Assembly: GCF_000422405.1 (NCBI RefSeq)
Contig: NZ_AULS01000002.1
Coordinates: forward strand, 1 to 64,000
Direction: 5' to 3'
Length of the DNA stretch: 64,000 bases
Source: Microbacterium luticocti DSM 19459
GTDB taxonomy: Bacteria > Actinomycetota > Actinomycetes > Actinomycetales > Microbacteriaceae
Of the stretch, positions 62,379 to 64,000 are shown in pieces. Made by a program: the position numbers and the translations under genes. Within the stretch, counting starts at the first letter, position 1. Each line of letters opens with the position of its first letter. Below the pieces are notes generated by a model, which was not told where the DNA came from, made no database searches, and saw only the letters and a list, made by a program, of their open reading frames with translations.

Positions 62379-62484
62379 CGCTTCGGTCGACACGACCGGC
62401 GCTTCGGTCGACACGAATGGTGGCCTTCGGTGCGCTGCAGCAGCCATTCGCGTCGACCGAACGACACGACGCGTCGACCGAACG
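62379..62484. repeat. Palindromic element with A-A-A'-A' plan (TTCGGTCGAC type)
   Basis: CGCTTCGGTCGACACGA occurs twice (62379-62395, 62400-62416), followed by two inverted copies CGCGTCGACCGAACG (62449-62463, 62470-62484). The centre also has CGAATGG and CCATTCG arms. It lies between mgtA-like and aspS, both rightward, so it could insulate aspS from read-through. Confidence 0.82.
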
Positions 62485-62580
62485 ACACGAACGGATGCCA
62501 CCGGCCCAGGCGCCGCGGGCGACGTCGCACCATCACGGGTGTGGCTCGACCCGCCGCCCGGGCCGTGGCATCCCGCCCCG

Positions 62581-62586
62581 TAGACT
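62581..62586 (+). promoter_or_regulatory. -10 box TAGACT of aspS (leaderless)
   Basis: TAGACT lies 8 nt before the GTG at 62595. Confidence 0.68.
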
Positions 62587-62594
62587 TGACGCTT

Positions 62595-63935
62595 GTGACC
62601 GAACGCATCCTCGTCGACCAGCTCGCCGCCCGCACCGACGGCCCCGTCCTCGTCTCCGGGTGGGTCGAGACCGTCCGCGACCAGAAGAAGGTGCAGTTCG
62701 TCATCCTGCGCGACGAGACCGGCGCGGTGCAGCTGGTGAACCCGGCGACCCGGCCCGACCCCGAGAAGGCGGATCAGGATGCCGCAGCCCTCGCGCTCAC
62801 CGACACCATCTCGAACCTCGCCCACGGCACGTTCCTGACCGTCACCGGCGACCTGAAGCACGACGAGCGGGTCAAGCTCGGCGGCATCGAGATCAAGATC
62901 GCCTCGATCGAGGTCGCCGCGCCGGCCCTGCCCGAGACGCCGATCGCGGCCGATTCGAGCCTCGACAAGCGCATGGACTGGCGCTTCCTCGACCTGCGGC
63001 AGCGCCGCAACAACCTCATCTTCCGCGTCTCGACCACGCTCGAGCACGCGATGCGGCAGTACTGGGTCGACCGTGGCTACATCGAGATCCACACCCCCAA
63101 GCTGATGTCGAGCCCGTCGGAGTCGAACGCCGAGCTGTTCAGCCTCGACTACTTCGGCGAGCAGACCGCCTACCTGGCGCAGAGCCCGCAGCACTACAAG
63201 CAGATGGCGCAGGCGGCCGGGTTCGGCAAGGTGTTCGAGATCGGCGACGTGTTCCGCGCCGACCCCAGCTTCACCAGCCGCCACGCCACCGAGTTCACCA
63301 GCGTCGACGCCGAGCTCAGTTGGATCGACTCGCACGAGGACGTCGCCCGCATGCAGGAGGAGCTGCTGCAGACGGCGATCCGAGCGGTCAAAAACGCGCA
63401 CGGCGACGAGATCGCCGAGCTGTTCGGCATCGACGTCGTCGTGCCGGCGCTGCCGTTCCCCCGCATCCCGCTGGCAGAAGCCCGCGAGATCGTCGCCGCC
63501 CGCGGCTACGAGAACCCCCGCACCGACGGCGACCTCGACCCTGAGAGCGAGCGCCAGATCTCGGCGCACGTGGCCGAGACGTACGGGCACGAGTTCGTGT
63601 TCATCACCGACTACCACCCCGAGATCCGGCCGTTCTACCACATGCGCGACGAGGCCACCGGACTCACCCGCAGCTACGATCTGCTGTTCAAGGGCGTCGA
63701 GATCACCACCGGCGCGCAGCGCGAGCACCGCATCGACGTGCTCGAACGGCAGGCGCTCGAGAAGGGACTGAAGCTCGAGGGGCTGGAGCACTACCTCGAC
63801 TTCTTCCGCTACGGAGTTCCCCCGCACGGCGGGTTCGGCATGGGCTTGGCCCGCGTGCTCATGCTGCTGCTGGGCGAATCCTCGATCCGCGAGGTCACGT
63901 TCCTGTTCCGCGGCCCGACACGCCTGGCGCCGTAA
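62595..63935 (+). CDS. aspS: Aspartate-tRNA(Asn) ligase, archaeal-type
   Basis: Class II aminoacyl-tRNA synthetase of 446 aa. N-terminal OB-fold (VSGWVETVRDQKKVQFVILRD), motif 2 FEIGDVFRADPSFTSRHATEF and motif 3 GFGMGLARVLMLLLG. It lacks the bacterial GAD insertion, so it belongs to the shorter archaeal-type, usually non-discriminating, AspRS that charges both tRNA-Asp and tRNA-Asn. That needs GatCAB for Asn-tRNA(Asn), not seen here. The GTG at 62595 follows TAGACT. Confidence 0.94.
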   Translation: MTERILVDQLAARTDGPVLVSGWVETVRDQKKVQFVILRDETGAVQLVNPATRPDPEKADQDAAALALTDTISNLAHGTFLTVTGDLKHDERVKLGGIEIKIASIEVAAPALPETPIAADSSLDKRMDWRFLDLRQRRNNLIFRVSTTLEHAMRQYWVDRGYIEIHTPKLMSSPSESNAELFSLDYFGEQTAYLAQSPQHYKQMAQAAGFGKVFEIGDVFRADPSFTSRHATEFTSVDAELSWIDSHEDVARMQEELLQTAIRAVKNAHGDEIAELFGIDVVVPALPFPRIPLAEAREIVAARGYENPRTDGDLDPESERQISAHVAETYGHEFVFITDYHPEIRPFYHMRDEATGLTRSYDLLFKGVEITTGAQREHRIDVLERQALEKGLKLEGLEHYLDFFRYGVPPHGGFGMGLARVLMLLLGESSIREVTFLFRGPTRLAP

Positions 63936-64000
63936 GTCGGTCTGACACAGGCCTCTCGCGCGCGGCGCGCGCCGTAAGTCCCTTCCGCCGGGGCGCCGCG

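Noticed and set aside
60582..63827. Open frame of 1081 codons on the minus strand
   Set aside because: It is the antisense of the P-type ATPase and aspS. Its composition (Arg, His, Gln, Asp) is that of a shadow frame.
63936..64000. Start of another gene after aspS
   Set aside because: Only a short direct repeat (GCGCCGTAAGTC) and GC-rich DNA are visible before the window ends.

Overview
The window looks like chromosomal DNA from a high-GC actinobacterium of the Microbacteriaceae, most likely Microbacterium or a close relative. The support is very high GC at third codon positions, an almost complete menaquinone pathway, resB/ccsB/ccdA cytochrome c maturation, an archaeal-type aspartyl-tRNA synthetase, GTG starts on many genes, and many genes with a TANNNT box 6-9 nt before the start codon, which implies leaderless mRNAs. 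No rRNA, CRISPR array, integrase or complete insertion sequence was seen. The only RNA gene is a tRNA-Tyr at the left edge.

Layout. 1-10.7 kb: tRNA-Tyr; a GH13 glycosidase overlapping a PfkB sugar kinase; a sulfur operon (SfnG-like monooxygenase, MetY-like sulfhydrylase, CoA-binding protein); a maltose-type ABC importer (binding protein, MalF, MalG, no ATPase) behind two LacI-type operators. 10.9-16.8 kb: yajQ, an alpha/beta hydrolase, a Bcr/CflA-type MFS pump, fprA and a polyprenyl diphosphate synthase. 17.3-38 kb: the menaquinone region (menG, menF, menD, menA, menE, menB, menC) with ppk2 and small membrane proteins. 38-43.8 kb: a TetR-MMPL-YhgE export cluster. 53.4-58.2 kb: ccsB, resB, ccdA, tlpA and a histidine phosphatase. 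58-64 kb: a PLP decarboxylase, an MgtA-type P-type ATPase and aspS.

Accessory blocks interrupt this respiratory backbone at 23.9-25.7, 27.4-32.4 and 43.9-51.5 kb. Each has its own ECF sigma factor. Two of the three carry a CU044_5270-like membrane protein (probable anti-sigma) and a MacB/FtsX-type ABC exporter; the third carries a lipoprotein. The 43.9-51.5 kb block reads as a self-contained circuit: three promoters share a TGT(A/C)AGG(T/A)TC box, a 14-bp spacer and a GAT(A/G) box. They sit before the sigma gene, a divergent lipoprotein, and an operon of a 58-aa protein, an MFS pump, a 13-codon leader ORF, an ABC permease and its ATPase. The 23.9-25.7 kb block has two divergent TGTCAGG-N12-CGTAGA promoters and a 36-aa leader ORF whose first residues resemble the 13-codon one. 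It is flanked by 85-bp direct repeats, one of which is a broken copy of the lipoprotein gene's 3' end.

Other notable features are intergenic palindromes with a shared A-A-A'-A' plan but different sequences, in-frame tandem repeats inside MenD, the MMPL protein and the sugar kinase, and a degenerate ABC-ATPase-like domain fused to the MMPL transporter. All functions are inferred from sequence reading alone; no database search was run.
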